DNA of 64,000 bases from positions 5,084,001-5,148,000 of the forward strand of contig NC_087074.1 of NCBI RefSeq assembly GCF_026151205.1. The letters run 5' to 3'. The notes under the pieces are model-generated. The model made no database searches, had not been told where the DNA came from, and saw nothing but the letters and a program-made list of their open reading frames with translations. Shown here piece by piece: positions 25,201-35,393 of the stretch. Source of the stretch: Bolinopsis microptera. Its lineage: Eukaryota; Ctenophora; Tentaculata; Lobata; Bolinopsidae. The translations under genes were made by a program, and so were the position numbers. Each line of letters begins with the position of its first letter. The first letter of the stretch is position 1.

Positions 25201-28200
25201 GCACGTTACCTTGACAACTGTGTTTACTTGAACAGGTCCACTTGGGGAGACAAGGGCGTTTTCCACCGTCAGAGCGTTACATTGCACTGGAAATAGTGTG
25301 TTATAAACATTTGATTAGTTGAGTCAGATAAACGTAGAATCAAGACCTTCCTAGCCCGGGCACCATTAAAGCATAACCCTTGTAGCCCAAAAAATTCCCA
25401 ACAGTAATTTATGAGATTTTTTGATTTATGAGGTTTTACTTTTTATGACAAGTTGTAAAGTTCATCGCTTTTAGTATTTTTAGGAGTTTTTCAATGATAT
25501 ACATGTACACTTGTACCACCATAAGTCATTCTTGGTTTTGACAATGGTACACGTCAGCATATTACCTGGTTTAGATCTGTAGAATTCTGCATCGTCTGTG
25601 ATGATCTTTATCTTTGACACAACACCAGTCCATGATCCCCAGTAGTTCGCGTTTTCCGCGGTACACGTACTCTCCGATATCGTGATGTCTATTAGTGGCT
25701 TCTCGTTATACTGCACTTTTATCCTTGGTCCGGCTGATTCAGATTGCGTCTTCGAGAAGGTCCACACAATTTCACCATCAATCGGCTCCTTGACATTGAG
25801 ACTCTTATATCCAAAGCAGTTGTAGATGTTGTGTTCTGCGGACGATTCGAGTTCTTGAATGAAGATTTTTCCTACCGTAGTATCCGTAGTATCACCTATT
25901 TTGTAGAACTGCACTTTCAGATCGTCTGCGTTGTTCGTCTTTATTTGAAGATCTTCACTTTCCCAGTTGAAGTTTACTATATCACCTTTAGTTACTGGTA
26001 TCCAGCCTGAAGTTGTGATTGGAGTTTAAAGACCACAAAAGCAGAACAGTTACAGTTATCGCTATGGTTTTCTTGGCGGTGTAACGGAAAATTGTTTACG
26101 ATCTACGGCAAATTTAAGCTCTAACCATTATAATGAAATCAGAAACAACTAGTAACTAGTAACTGTTGAATACGATATTCTAACTAGTAACTGTTGAATA
26201 CGATATTCTAACTAGTAACTGTTGAATACGATATTCTAACTAGTAACTGTTGAATACGATATTCTAACTAGTAACTGTTGAATACGATATGCTAACTAGT
26301 AACTGTTGAATACGATATTCTAACTAGTAACTGTTGAATACGATATTATAACTAGTAACTACTGTGTACGTACCATCATCATCAGTAGCAGCAACTCCAG
26401 CGAAGAATAGGAGGAGGGCTGTGAGGAAGATAACCATCTTGATCCCAGTCTGGAACGTGATAGTCGACTACTCCGGAGGTGGTTATCTAACTTTGGATAG
26501 CTTTAAAATTGTAAGCAGTGTCACAAACGAAGGTAAACCGTTGGCTTGTATTGTGGCTACAAAGAGAGCATGCTCCCTCTTTCTAACCTTGTATCACGTG
26601 GTTGTCACGTGGAGGAAAAGGGACTAATGGCTCAACACGCCCAGGTTAGATCTTATTGTTACTGAGAGTCAGAGTGTGTAAGGGGTGCTCTTTAATACGT
26701 CTGTATGGCATTATGCTCAACCCGTACTAACCCGTGCTATTCAGCGAGAGAGAGAGAGCTGCTCTATGGACTACTAAAGGTAGACCTAGTCCACCAGGCG
26801 CGCAGACTAATGAGTCAAACATATGGTTCTAGTAGCTTTTTAAACTGTAGCTGAGATGAGAATCCCGGCTCTTTGGTTTACGAGGCCAGATAGTGTGGAT
26901 AATGTTCGGGTAACCAAGGCTTCTTTCTCTAGCTGTTGGATAATGCATTGTTCACTGGATCATAAGGCTAGGTTAATCGACGATTACTGAGGTCTGAGAG
27001 CGAGAATAATTTGGTCATATAAATGGGGCTCTAACTTTAAGAGAGACTGGGAGTCACGCATCATGAGTAGATTCATTACAATATGTACATATTTAATATA
27101 AGGAGCTGCTCAGCGCTCTACGTTACACAAAATCATAGCTGAGCGAACTAGTGTTTCGGGTATAATATGAAAAAAGCCAAAGTCATGTATACTGTAAAAC
27201 TATCAGTTGTGCGAAGAATTAGAAATATCTGGCTTTGCGGTGTTTAAAATTCCTTAAAACCACGTAGTTATAATTTGTAGATAATATATATAAGTTAAGG
27301 GGCGTGGAGCTGCTATTGTATGTGGATAATATCTGTGTCTCCTTCGTCTTAGTAGGAATATTGTCAATTATCGTCAGTTTACTAATTAGATGGATCTAAC
27401 AAAGGACCCTCTCTTGGTTTTGGGGGAGTTGTCAATTACTAGGTAAAACGCCGTTATTCTACATTGAATATGAGCCCAATGTGGAAGCTGTGGTCGACAA
27501 TTTATACTCTAGTTATTTCATCATGAATACTTGAAATCTATATCTGTGGTATGATATCTGCCCTTTTAGGTAACATTTGTCCGATATACGCGCGCGGATT
27601 GAAACAGCTTGAAAGCCACGTAATTTTAAGGCTCTCAGAGATTTAGTAATCGGTTCTAACAACGCCCGATGAATTTCGCGTTAGATAGCCGACCACGTTT
27701 AAACTAAAGTACGTGACTTTTTGGCGACAAATATGTTTGCGTACGCGTACGTTTTCTGAAAACGCTACGTATCTAACAGCATTGATATCGTGTATAATGT
27801 ATATTTATGCTATGATTTCTGTTGTCTGATTGTCCTGGAATGTCATATTTATTCATTAATCCTTTTGTGGTATGCAAAACATTTTGAAAGCAATACCGCT
27901 TGTTTTCAAAACTCAGTATAAGTTAACTATAAAGGAAGTAGGTTTAAATTTAGGTATAGATAATAAGATAATAATCATTTAAAAAAAGATAATAATCATC
28001 TAATTAAAAAAAACAATTTCAAAAGTATCAAGATACTTTTGTAAGTGTAACATTACGTTAATTTTGCCTAAAATTAACGCAATGTTCCACTTGCAAGTCT
28101 AGCTACTCATAGTCGGTTGTTGTAAAAGTCAATTAATATATTGTTTGTTTTAGTATCTGTATGTAATGGTGAGCATTGTAATTAGTTACTGCATTTTACT

Positions 28201-31200
28201 GAGTTATGAGAAAAGTTATAAAAATCATTGAAGTTAAACTGTTATTAAGTATATAATATACTTAATAACAATATATCTTCAATGAATGCATTTATATATA
28301 CCGAATCTTTGACATTTAGGTATTGCTGGCCAGGTCCCGCCAATCTGACACGTGACCATTATAACATAGTAGTTGGGCTTGATGCACGTGACCTTGACAT
28401 CTGAGTGTTCATCGACCGGTCCACTTGGAAAAACGAAGGCATTATCCACCTGTAGACCGTCACATTGCACTGAAACCGTTATGAATTAAGTTATGTTTTT
28501 AATTGGTTTGTTATCACATCTTCAAGCTCAATGTCAACGTTCAATATTTATTAATAGTGAACTGCTTTATGAAAGGTTTTTAACGAGCAATGTTATTAAG
28601 AAACATCAGCAGTTGGTCGCCTGAAGAGTGCACAATAGTCAACTGTAACACTTACCAAGTACTACAAAACCTAATTGTGAGCTACCGAAATAATAGGCAC
28701 ACTTTTGTGAACTGGATGTCTAGCGGGGAGGGCTGTGAACTGTTGTACACAGCTGTCACGTGGTTCCCACGTGGTCTGTGTACATTGTACACGGCTGTCA
28801 CGTGGTCTGTGTACATTGTACACGGCTGTCACGTGGCCTGTGTACATTGTACACGGCTGTCACGTGGCCTGTGTACATTGTACACGGCTGTCACGTGGCC
28901 TGTGTACATTGTACACGGCTGTCACGTGGTCTGCTACCGTGAGAATAAACCACAACCATTTCTACTAATTGCTGGGAGTGAGATAACCGGAGTACTATAT
29001 TAAAAAGTGATTAAAGTTGAACATTATTTCCCTCTTTACCTTTTGCTTTAGGTCTGTAGAAAAGGGAGGTGGCGTCCGAGGAATAAAAGCTTATCTTCTC
29101 CACATCTTTACTCCAGTCATCTCTCCAATCTTCTGTATCACATGTCAGGTCTGACATGGTGATATCCGCTACTAACACCTCGTTACAATGTACCACTATC
29201 CTAGGTCCTAGGAGCTTTGTGATGGTCCATACCTTGGAGTGGACATTCGGAAGGACTGTAAGGAAATCAGACGGGACATCAATACACGTGACCATTAAAT
29301 ATTGGGACGACGTGAGGTGAACACGTCCTGCACTCTCTACTCCGTCCTCTTCCCAAAATAACACTTTTACTTCATCTCCGTTGCTTAAACTCTCTGTCTT
29401 TATCTGAATAGCTGTTCTCTCCAGGTCGTAGTCTATATTTTCAGCCTTGTTCACTGTTATCCAGTCTATAATATAAGTGAGTTACAAACACGACACTATT
29501 AGGATATTTGTGATAGAAGACGGCTATATCTCTATCAACGGTATTAAGTTATTGCCTATATGTATTTATGTAATACAATATACAGTTATCCACTGTAAAT
29601 GATAAAGTGCTTAGCAACCCCAGGGTTTGAGATAACAAGTTCGAATATATTGGAAATGAGAAGAGGTAAAACTATACCAAGAAAATAAAACTAACCTGTA
29701 ACGACCACTAGCTTTTCAGCAGAAATGAGTGTCCCAATGTTTGTGTAGGCAGCTAAGCACTTGTACTTTGCAAAGTCAGCACTTGTCAGGGAAGATAGCG
29801 TCAACACACTTTTACGTGCAGTTCCATATGAATCAGATACGATACCTATAGTTTTATTACTGAATATAAGGGAACATTTTTATATTAGCACCAAGATCTG
29901 AAAGCCTGATAAATGATAATGGATAAGTGACAAAATTATGTTGATTTTTATCCAAAAGGATAACGATAGCTCTATAAGTTTACTGATGAACGCATAGACC
30001 AGAATAAGGAACAAATATTTCCTCACCAGAGGTTATAGAGGTACCATCTCTCTCCCACTGGAAGGTGAGAACGGCACTCAGAGAGGAGGGCATGCTTGCT
30101 ATGCATGTAAGCTGAATAGAAGCTCCTAAAGTTTCTACTATCTGTGTTGTGTTGTATGTAAGAGCTGAGATAAAGGTGTTAGTTAACCTAAAGCGTTCTA
30201 CTTTGGTAGCTACAATCAAAACAATTTAAGTAAATTAATAAGGAAAACAATGAGACTATGCATCACTGTAGCTAATCTTCATATCATTATTTAGTGCGGT
30301 ATATTGTTATTCACTCGATTTCTTATGAGTAGGCAAATATTCTAACTCAATTTTTCTTATGAAAACTTCCATCACTAATATATGTTTATCAAAAACATTA
30401 TAGATTTATGATAACTTACTCAGAACATTAAGAGTAACATTGGAGGTAGCAGGTTCAGCTAAGGAGGTATAAACAGCAGAACAAGAGTAGATATCCGAGT
30501 CTGATGACGTCACTCCAGATAGTGTGTGTACACACTGGTACGTGTTAGCAGCGGTAGCGTGGGCACTGAGAAACAGAGTGCTGTTATGGAGCTGTAGAGC
30601 CAGTTACTTTATTTCTAGTACAGGGACTTTCCTGGATAGCAACTCATGATTCTAAAAGCAATCAACATACTTCCCATACTTGTGATGCCTCTAAAACCAA
30701 TTAAGCTAGATCACTAAGATTACTGACACACCTAAACTGGCTGGTGCTAGGTAAGACATCGCCTCCCTTAGTCCAGGTGCACACATAAGGTGTGTTGAGA
30801 TGAGGAGCACCGCCAGTAACTACAGTACAAGTCAGCTGTACGTCTGATCCGGCTGTGTAGTAACCGTTCTGTCCCACCGTGGTGGATACCTCTGAGAGAG
30901 AGTGGAGTGAGATGGAACTGACAGATATCTTACCATAAAGTTACTGTCTTAAGGCCTAAGGGTTAAGATTGAGGGGGTTATCTGTTATTATTCATCCAGA
31001 CTTAGTGTCCCTTATAGCTTGAGCAAGATGCAAACGTTGTCGTTAATTTTATTTAATTATGGCCTCGTCAAGTTTTGACGAAACTCAACATAGGTCAGGT
31101 ATGTATGTAGGATGTGACAAATGTAATTGGTTGTTGAGAAGACTGCTCATATAGTCAGACAATCTTTATAAAATGAAGAGTTACTCACTCCGGCAGCTAG

Positions 31201-34200
31201 ATATGACTGAGGAGCAGGATTGAGTGTGACTACTTTTACTATTGATATAGTAACCACCCTGACAGGTAGTGGTTATAGTGGTACCGATAGCTACGTTAGT
31301 ACCAGCTAGAGGGTTTGTACTGGTTGAGAAGAGGACATTGGGTACTGTGCACACTTCTGGGGAAGGAGAGACTTGTTAGATATTGAAACATGCACAGAAC
31401 TTATTTGTTGGACATGTCACCTTACTTGGCACTGGAGGCTAGATTACTGGAGAAAGAACTACAAAAACGTTCTACTGGTTGCGGTAGTACATATTCAAAT
31501 ATAACCTTTCTTGGATCGAAATTTTGAAGTTTTTACTGAATTTTTACCACTGAGAGTATAGATAACATAGGACACAATTATGGTAGTCTAGAAAAAATGA
31601 AAAGAAAACTCATCCCTGGTCAATAAACCACTACACTTCTGAGATTAAGTATTAGCCTACAAATACTAACCAACGCAATCACTGTAGCTAGTAGAACCGA
31701 TACTCATAGTACTCGTACCATGACCACACGCAACACAGGAATATTGACTCACTGTGTCCGTGTAGGTACCTATTGAACAGTCAAGACAGCTTAATGTACC
31801 AACGTAGGTACCTGCTGAACACTCCCCTGGGCAACACGTGGTGAGCACGTGGTGAGCACGTGGTGATTTAGTATTTTTAGATTTAAGACTAGGATTGGAG
31901 TTAACGTTAAGGTTGGGTTTAAAGTTAAGTTGAGGTTCAACTTATGGTTTTAGGCATCTGAAGCGGTCAGCGTATCAATTACAACTTTATATATCTGTAG
32001 AGTTAAAGGACTTGCAGTTTGAGTTGATTGAGGAGCACTACCCGAAGGCATTACTCGGCACTAACGCCTTAAAATCTTTAATTACAATCAAATATAAATA
32101 TATGCACACAATGTATAAATTATTAATAATGTATAAAATATGATTATGCTATTAGCAAATTTAAATAGTACTATTAAGAATTTTAAATAACTCTTATCTC
32201 TTGACATAAATTTAGAACAGCGACACAGGGTGTGAAGAATGCGCGGTGATATTTCTATCTTTTAAAAGTTGTAAATGACAGTGAAATTGCGCGGTGTCGA
32301 TAGCATTGTAAAAAATGCTCGAAGATAGTCATATTTTGTTATGAGGTTAAAGTTTTGTTGCTCGTTATTATGATCAACGTATGTTGTACCAAATTATTTA
32401 AATTTCTAAAAGTACGAAATTTGAGTTGTCCCAGTCCTTGTCATCCGGTTTATGTGCTTGTGCAGTAAGCACATGCTTGTTAACTGTAGACTTGAATGAA
32501 TTTAGGAATTTGTCTTGTAGGCAAGTGGTGACATATTTTATGTCCTTGTTAATAATGTTGACTGTTTGGTTATATAACTTAGGCCCAATGTAAGAAATGC
32601 TCTTGTCTGAATTACATAAACGGTTAAATGGTACTGCAAAGAACTCAGGTTCTCTTCTAGGTGCGTTTAAGTTTGAAACAGTGAACATTCTTATAATATT
32701 TGGTGGTGCAGTGTTAGAATAAACTTTGTGCATTAAGCATAATATACATTTAGCTATCACGTTCGGTAAAGCTAATACTTCTAGTTTATTGAAAATTTCC
32801 TTTGTGTGTGAAGGTGTGCTATTCAGATCTTTGTCATAAAAATAGCGGTGGTAATGGTTATCTGCAGCGCGAATGCCCTTTTTCTGGGCCGAGAAGACTC
32901 TTTTAACGGAGTTTAGCGATCTTGTTCCCCAAACTTAAGCCTCCCATTATCCACCATCTTTTGCTAACTCATTCTATTTGGTTTATAGTAAAATATTTAA
33001 AGTAACTTACTACATACTCCGTCTACTTTGATGTAAGGTAAAGTACACTGAACAGTGGATTCGTATTCTAAATCTTCTGAGCCCTCGAAAACTGCGAGTG
33101 AATATTCGAGTGAGAAATGCCAAACGCATTTGATTGATTCAATCATATCAAATAATATCAAGGAGTTCATTTCCAGATCCAACGGTATCTAAATGAATAT
33201 TGAAATTCATAATTTTGGCAAGTATCTAGTCAATCGGTTTAACATAATGAACTAAGAGTGAGTTAATTTGAACAGAATTGACATAAAAGCAGTTCTTACC
33301 TATATCACCAAATGTCGTTGACTCTTTTACAAGGGTAACCAATAGAAGCACGTAGCTCCTCATTATATTTCTCAAAACATAATCTGCCACTTATCTACAA
33401 CTCTGATCATTGGGAAGGTTTGCATGAGATTATTTTTGTTATACAGGTATGAAAGTATATTTTACAGTTCCAATAAAAATAATTGAAATCATCGAATTAG
33501 TCGGGCTCCTCGAGGGAAAAAAACAAAAAGGCAAAAAGCTTACGGTATATAAAAAACCAGGTTCACAATTTCTAGTATCTGGAGCCTCTCAAATAACCTG
33601 TCGAGCGTATCACATACCCCCATTAGGGGCCTTATTGATATAGAGGTTTGACTGTATAAGTTAAACCAGACGTTTCACTGTAAATTGTTAAAAATAAGGG
33701 GAAATACAAAACTATAAGGATGAGCCCTACTCGGGAACTGATAGCTAACCTAGGGGCAGATGAAATGACTGTAACGCAGAGCTGACAGCTAACCTTAAGA
33801 TACCATGAGATGAATGTAAAGTTACCTCTCCTATGAGGCTGACTGTAGTTATGTACACTTATTAATTGATTTGTTTACATACACCTTTAAAGAGATGTAT
33901 CAGATCATCGTAACGGACGGTGTAACTTAACTTAGATAGTACCGTGCAAACCACGATTAACAATATCTGGGTAATTGAATACCTTACAAGACATATTTAT
34001 AACGTACGAAATCTGGCGGTTTTCCGAAAATTTCGCCATATTTTCGGACCGCCAAAATTTCGGTCGTCGTAATAGAATCCGTCGCATTATCTTTTAGCTT
34101 ATTTCAATGACTGTGCCTTCACTGCTTTATTTTGTTTCTAAAAAGTAATATCAAGTAAAATAAATAAATAAATTCTGGCATCTTGGGACAAATTATCACC

Positions 34201-35393
34201 ACACCAATGACGAATTGAATGTCAAGCAATACAGTTTAAATTTGCATTAAAATACATGTATGTGCTAACATGAAAGTCTTACAGTCTTAATACAGACTAA
34301 GTTTGAACATGATTTTACCGAATTTCAGAAATTTCCTTACTGCTTACTGTCACAAAAAATGATGAAAAATACCCTTATTTTCTGTGACGTCCGAAATTTG
34401 ACGGTTTTTGTTCAATTTCGCCATATTTTCGGACCGCCAAAATTTCGGTCGTCGCAAATTAGGCCGCCATAAATATGTCTTGTAAGGTAATCTGTTTTAG
34501 TGCTGTGGCAACTCTACTTGCTGTGGCAACTCTATCTGTTAAACATCACGAACTGGCGTCACTTGCCTGTGTTCCGTGTTATTATAGAACGCCATCAATT
34601 ATTGTCCACCAGCGAGCAATTTCATATACTAGGACAATGAAATGACGTCAGACGTGGTACATACTTTAACATAGTTTCAAAACACACGACTTTTGAGTTC
34701 TATATTCTTGCTAGGATTTTAAAAATTCCGGGAATTTATCGCTCTATATCCCGACTCTTCCCCGTCATTCTCACTTGCTAGTCGCTATACCAGACAAATC
34801 TATAGTAATAATATTAAATAGTAATATGTTCACTAAACACGTCCTTCCTTCAGGGGTAGCAGTGAAGTGACACCAGCCTCCCCGGAGATAGGGACAATAC
34901 TAGACCAGTTCAGCAAACTATCAGACATGGTTGCCATAGCAACACAGGACCCTGAAAATGAGATCTATCTCAAGTATTGGTATCGGGATCACATCTTCAC
35001 TTGCTTCCTACTGAACGACTTCACTTTGCAGGCAAGTTACAATCACGCCTTATTCTTTTCTAGAGGAACTTACTATTGAACCCTTTTCAGACGCACTCGA
35101 CTGTTTAATATTTGTATTGTATATTTTATGTAGCTAATTTTAGTTTGGTAGACGTTTTTCTTTACCGGGTTTTCTCTCCGCAGTAACATTATTGATTTCA
35201 GATCGACTTCTCGCTCTCTCAAACCTCAGTGGTACTGAACGTGAAGAAGGATTACTACTGCCATCTGAGAAGTGACTCTGTCCTAGATGAGGGGTCCCTC
35301 TCCTTCAAGGTGCTGAGCTCTGAACTATCTGATAAATTGGCTTATGTGGCTAACATTGCTCTACCTACTATCATTGAGGACGTGACATCTTGA
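16193..35393 (+). CDS. kinase-less polo-box protein (spliced, very long)
   Basis: Exons with matching phases: 16193-16317, 16513-16758, 16937-17122, 17263-17371, 17676-17805, 18411-21498, 21673-21786, 22244-22393, 22624-22743, 34854-35031 and 35202-35393. The N-terminal exons hold Cys/His clusters (CRYC, CYPCLGQCG, then CGFKSL with RRHIKERC), suggesting a zinc-binding fold of unknown type. The 3.1-kb exon is Ser/Pro/Thr-rich and disordered. The last four exons encode two polo-box-like repeats. PB1 spans VVWVANI, GYTSYLLTNGT and YMKCGDSVSSLSYL. PB2 spans YLKYWYRDHIF and LNDFTLQIDF. In polo-like kinases this pair binds phosphopeptides. Here the His/Lys pincer of PB2 (DHTKLIL in PLK1) aligns with SQTSVVL, so phosphopeptide binding is probably lost. 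No kinase domain is seen. The long exon changes frame twice between about 20480 and 20570. The ATG at 16198 is used if this is a separate gene. Confidence 0.6.
17513..17640. repeat. TTAGTTGTATC tandem array in an intron
   Basis: About ten imperfect copies of ATCTTAGTTGT(AT) lie inside the intron between exons 17263-17371 and 17676-17805. The simple-sequence origin is clear and there is no coding role. Confidence 0.8.
20440..20580 (+). other. double frame break in the long exon of the polo-box gene
   Basis: Frame 1 is open to 20550, but its last residues lose the Ser/Thr style. The third frame reads naturally from about 20493 (NTNDQLVAEAKNLFKSYNL) to a stop near 20565. The second frame is open from 20546 to the end of the exon at 21498. 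Two successive single-base losses would restore one frame; no good donor/acceptor pair was found that does the same. Confidence 0.5.
21898..22017. repeat. 21-bp minisatellite in an intron
   Basis: About five and a half copies of a unit like AAATCCCAACATCTTTCTAGC between the exons ending at 21786 and starting at 22244. Confidence 0.85.
23338..23664. repeat. 24-bp minisatellite with a CACGTG in each copy
   Basis: About 13.5 copies of a 24-bp unit (GTCACGTGCTGAGAAGGAGA plus GCGT). Each copy has the palindromic E-box CACGTG, giving about 15 sites in 330 bp. As 24 is a multiple of three, it reads open as an octapeptide repeat on both strands, but nothing else suggests coding. Confidence 0.95.
23665..25086. 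other. intronic spacer, 3' side of the nested gene
   Basis: AT-rich, no supported exon. The 3' UTR of the minus-strand gene ending at 25087 should lie here. Confidence 0.45.
25087..26437 (-). CDS. small secreted protein: signal peptide, novel domain, sushi
   Basis: Exons, all phase 1: 26374-26437 (ATG at 26437, signal peptide MVIFLTALLLFFAGVAA), 25566-26006 and 25087-25286. The 441-bp middle exon encodes an unassigned domain of about 147 residues. It begins GWIPVTKGDIVNFNW and contains VWTF, GPRIKVQYNE, DITISESTC, KIKII and EFYR. It is clearly related to the exon at 29040-29465 of the next gene. The last exon encodes a sushi/CCP module (QCNALTVENALVSPSGPV, VKVTC, VTC, a conserved Trp, PSCQ). 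It then either reads on to TAG at 25087-25089 or is spliced at GTACGA to an unseen exon. Mature length is about 210 residues. It is predicted to be extracellular; sushi modules mediate adhesion or recognition. It looks like a shortened paralogue of the gene at 28279-33363. Confidence 0.75.
26146..26360. repeat. 28-bp minisatellite in the intron after the signal-peptide exon
   Basis: About 7.5 copies of a 28-bp unit (ACTAGTAACTGTTGAATACG plus ATATTCTA) immediately downstream (minus sense) of the donor of the signal-peptide exon at 26374. Confidence 0.95.
26438..28239. other. spacer between the two nested minus-strand genes
   Basis: Should contain the promoter of the gene starting at 26437 and the 3' end of the upstream paralogue. 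A few inverted repeats are present: CAAAAGTATC/GATACTTTTG at about 28019-28040, and an imperfect 23-bp hairpin at 28043-28092. No coding region was recognised. Confidence 0.45.
28240..28270. terminator. perfect 15-bp hairpin just after a stop codon
   Basis: TGTTATTAAGTATAT, one base, then its exact complement. On the minus strand it begins 8 bases after the TGA of the nested sushi gene (28279-28281). It is most likely a 3' UTR structure; a role in 3' end formation is inference only. Confidence 0.45.
28279..33363 (-). CDS. secreted modular protein: signal peptide, cysteine-rich, sushi, two Ig, novel domain, sushi
   Basis: Exons, high to low: 33300-33363, 33011-33188, 31671-31826, 31189-31356, 30728-30891, 30420-30591, 30027-30209, 29696-29845, 29040-29465 and 28279-28469. 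The ATG at 33363 opens a signal peptide (MRSYVLLLVTLV). Exon 31671 encodes a GCC2/ephrin-receptor-like Cys repeat (ECSAGTYVG, CLDCSIGTYTD). Exon 31189 is sushi-like. Exon pairs 30728+30420 and 30027+29696 each encode an Ig domain (CTWTKGG with DSDIYSC; FQWERDG with FAKYKC). Exon 29040 encodes the novel domain (WITVNKAENIDY, GPRIVVHCNE, DITMSDLTC, LFYRP). The last exon is a sushi module ending in TGA. Phases agree from 31826 to the end. Exon 33011-33188 is one base out of frame with its neighbours and has no recognised domain. Total is about 610 residues. It is probably an adhesion or immune-type extracellular protein; no membrane segment was seen. Confidence 0.75.
28740..28932. repeat. 31-bp minisatellite with CACGTG in each copy
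   Basis: About five copies of a 31-bp unit combining CACGTGG(T/C)CTGTGTACA and TTGTACACGGCTGT. They carry about seven CACGTG E-boxes and the TGTACA palindrome. It lies in the intron between the novel-domain exon and the sushi exon of the minus-strand gene. Confidence 0.95.
31829..31866. repeat. short CACGTGGTGAG repeat at a splice acceptor
   Basis: Three copies of GCACGTGGTGA abut the acceptor of the Cys-repeat exon on the minus strand (31826), so the polypyrimidine tract is partly replaced by E-box repeats. Confidence 0.75.
32398..32940 (-). mobile_element. 5'-truncated non-LTR retrotransposon, C-terminal RT fragment
   Basis: The minus-strand frame resembles the C-terminal end of a LINE reverse transcriptase. 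Upstream it reads WGTRSLNSVKRVFSAQKK, matching the common WG...QK pattern. The ORF end contains SISYIGPKLYN, a typical SxxxxGPKLWN motif, followed by FKSTVNKHVL and a stop at 32398-32400. It is a dead 5'-truncated copy in an intron of the minus-strand gene, in the same orientation. Clade (CR1- or Jockey-like) is not resolved. Confidence 0.7.
33980..34489. mobile_element. 510-bp TA-flanked MITE
   Basis: Terminal inverted repeats of 21 bp including a TA at each end: TACCTTACAAGACATATTTA (33980 onward) and its complement ending at 34489. TA duplication is the habit of Tc1/mariner-type elements. Inside each terminus is a direct repeat of about 60 bp (GCCATATTTTCGGACCGCCA at about 34035 and 34420). 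No transposase. A decayed left-end copy lies at about 36205-36305. Confidence 0.75.
35032..35201 (+). other. GC-AG intron inside polo box 2
   Basis: The exon ends ...TTGCAG and the intron begins GCAAGT, the classic strong context of GC-AG introns. The acceptor is ATTTCAG at 35201. Splicing gives LNDFTLQ|IDFSLSQ without a gap relative to polo box 2, which supports the non-canonical donor. Confidence 0.65.

Larger units (their letters stand above)
22744..34853 (+). other. 12.1-kb intron between the two polo boxes, hosting nested genes
   Basis: Donor GTAAGT at 22744 leaves phase 2, and acceptor CAG before 34854 restores it (TT+G). PB1 lies immediately upstream and PB2 immediately downstream, which independently supports the join. 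On the opposite strand the intron contains two secreted-protein genes (25087-26437 and 28279-33363), a MITE (33980-34489), a LINE fragment (32398-32940) and several tandem arrays. Confidence 0.65.
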
